Of a stretch of DNA of 64,000 bases, positions 63,714-64,000 are shown one piece after another. The translations under genes and the position numbers were made by a program. Below the pieces are notes generated by a model. It did no database searches and was not told the origin of the DNA. It worked only from the letters and a program-made list of their open reading frames with translations. The stretch comes from Sphagnum magellanicum (taxonomy: Eukaryota; Streptophyta; Sphagnopsida; Sphagnales; Sphagnaceae), in NCBI GenBank assembly GCA_021904315.1, contig CM038912.1:868001-932000 (forward strand), in the 5' to 3' direction. The first letter of the stretch is position 1. Every line of letters starts with the position of its first letter.

Positions 63714-64000
63714 TTAAAAATGCCATGGGTAGAACCCATTCTCAATAAAGCTAGGCTGATTACTTCTGTCAAATGTCATATTTGTTATCAAATTGAAAAG
63801 AAAGACAAGGTTTTGGTGGCCAAATGGGATTTCATTGATAAACATGTGAGTAAGAAAAAAGCTCTTGATGGTAAGTGGTTTATGGATCCAAAATGTAGGC
63901 ATCTAAAAAATGAAATTGTTTATGTTCAACTGTCAACAACAATTATTTTCCAATAATTTAATTTTGGTTAAGCAATGGAAGACAAGGAAAAACTTGTTCA
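63714..64000 (+). pseudogene. BED-finger-like transposon fragment, runs off the right edge
   Basis: The plus frame 63720-63956 contains VKCHICYQIEKKDKVLVAKW, DFIDKHVSKKKALD and MDPKCRHLKNEIVYVQ. A C-x2-C pair followed by a conserved tryptophan and histidine resembles a BED-type zinc finger of hAT-like elements and related repeat proteins. The frame hits a stop at 63954-63956, while similar-looking residues (AMEDKEKLV) continue in the same frame to the edge, so this copy is probably broken. Confidence 0.4.

Overview
Nuclear DNA of a land plant. The main clues are spliced genes from plant-only families, a plant-type aminoalcohol phosphotransferase, a leucine-rich-repeat receptor kinase, telomere-like TTTAGGG variants, a CACTA transposon with its TTA target duplication, and a very AT-rich, repeat-laden intergenic background. 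The long gene-free tracts and decayed transposons suggest a large genome, perhaps a fern, lycophyte or gymnosperm. That placement is inference and weak; the land-plant call is firm.

Layout. (1) 92-5660 (+): the 3' part of a minus-end-directed kinesin-14 with a malectin-like N-terminal domain. All 16 visible exons join in phase. (2) 6824-12161 (-): a complete 17-exon choline/ethanolamine phosphotransferase (AAPT type, 390 codons), convergent with the kinesin. It contains a 10-nt and a 23-nt exon. (3) 12.3-34.9 kb: a 22-kb gene desert holding a fold-back element (13.06-13.71 kb), a non-autonomous CACTA element (20406-22830), a decayed transposon-type coding region (23.4-25.5 kb, -), a ~59-bp satellite (26.3-27.1 kb), a degenerate telomere-like array (28.5-30.07 kb), a duplicated pyrimidine-rich block, a 380-nt polypurine tract and a broken Gypsy-type gag (31.1-31.9 kb). 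(4) 34881-47266 (+): a complete 15-exon LRR receptor kinase (871 aa). Its exon phases follow the LRR repeats and its kinase keeps the catalytic residues. (5) 47.3-64 kb: mostly non-coding. It holds a broken methylmalonate-semialdehyde dehydrogenase copy (49.6-51.2 kb), a second patch of the 59-bp satellite (54.2 kb), degenerate coding-like DNA (54.8-56.7 kb), an unrecognised coding-like segment on the minus strand near 61.0-61.7 kb, and the start of a BED-finger-like transposon fragment at the right edge.

The three intact genes have unrelated jobs (microtubule motor, endomembrane phospholipid synthesis, cell-surface signalling), and nothing suggests a cluster. I rebuilt the gene models by hand, requiring splice sites, unbroken phase and family motifs. 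Two kinesin introns and probably one AAPT intron use GC-AG rather than GT-AG ends. I saw no convincing new biological system. The best leads are the microexons, the GC introns, the duplicated coiled-coil exons, the receptor's N-terminus and the unidentified 61-kb segment.
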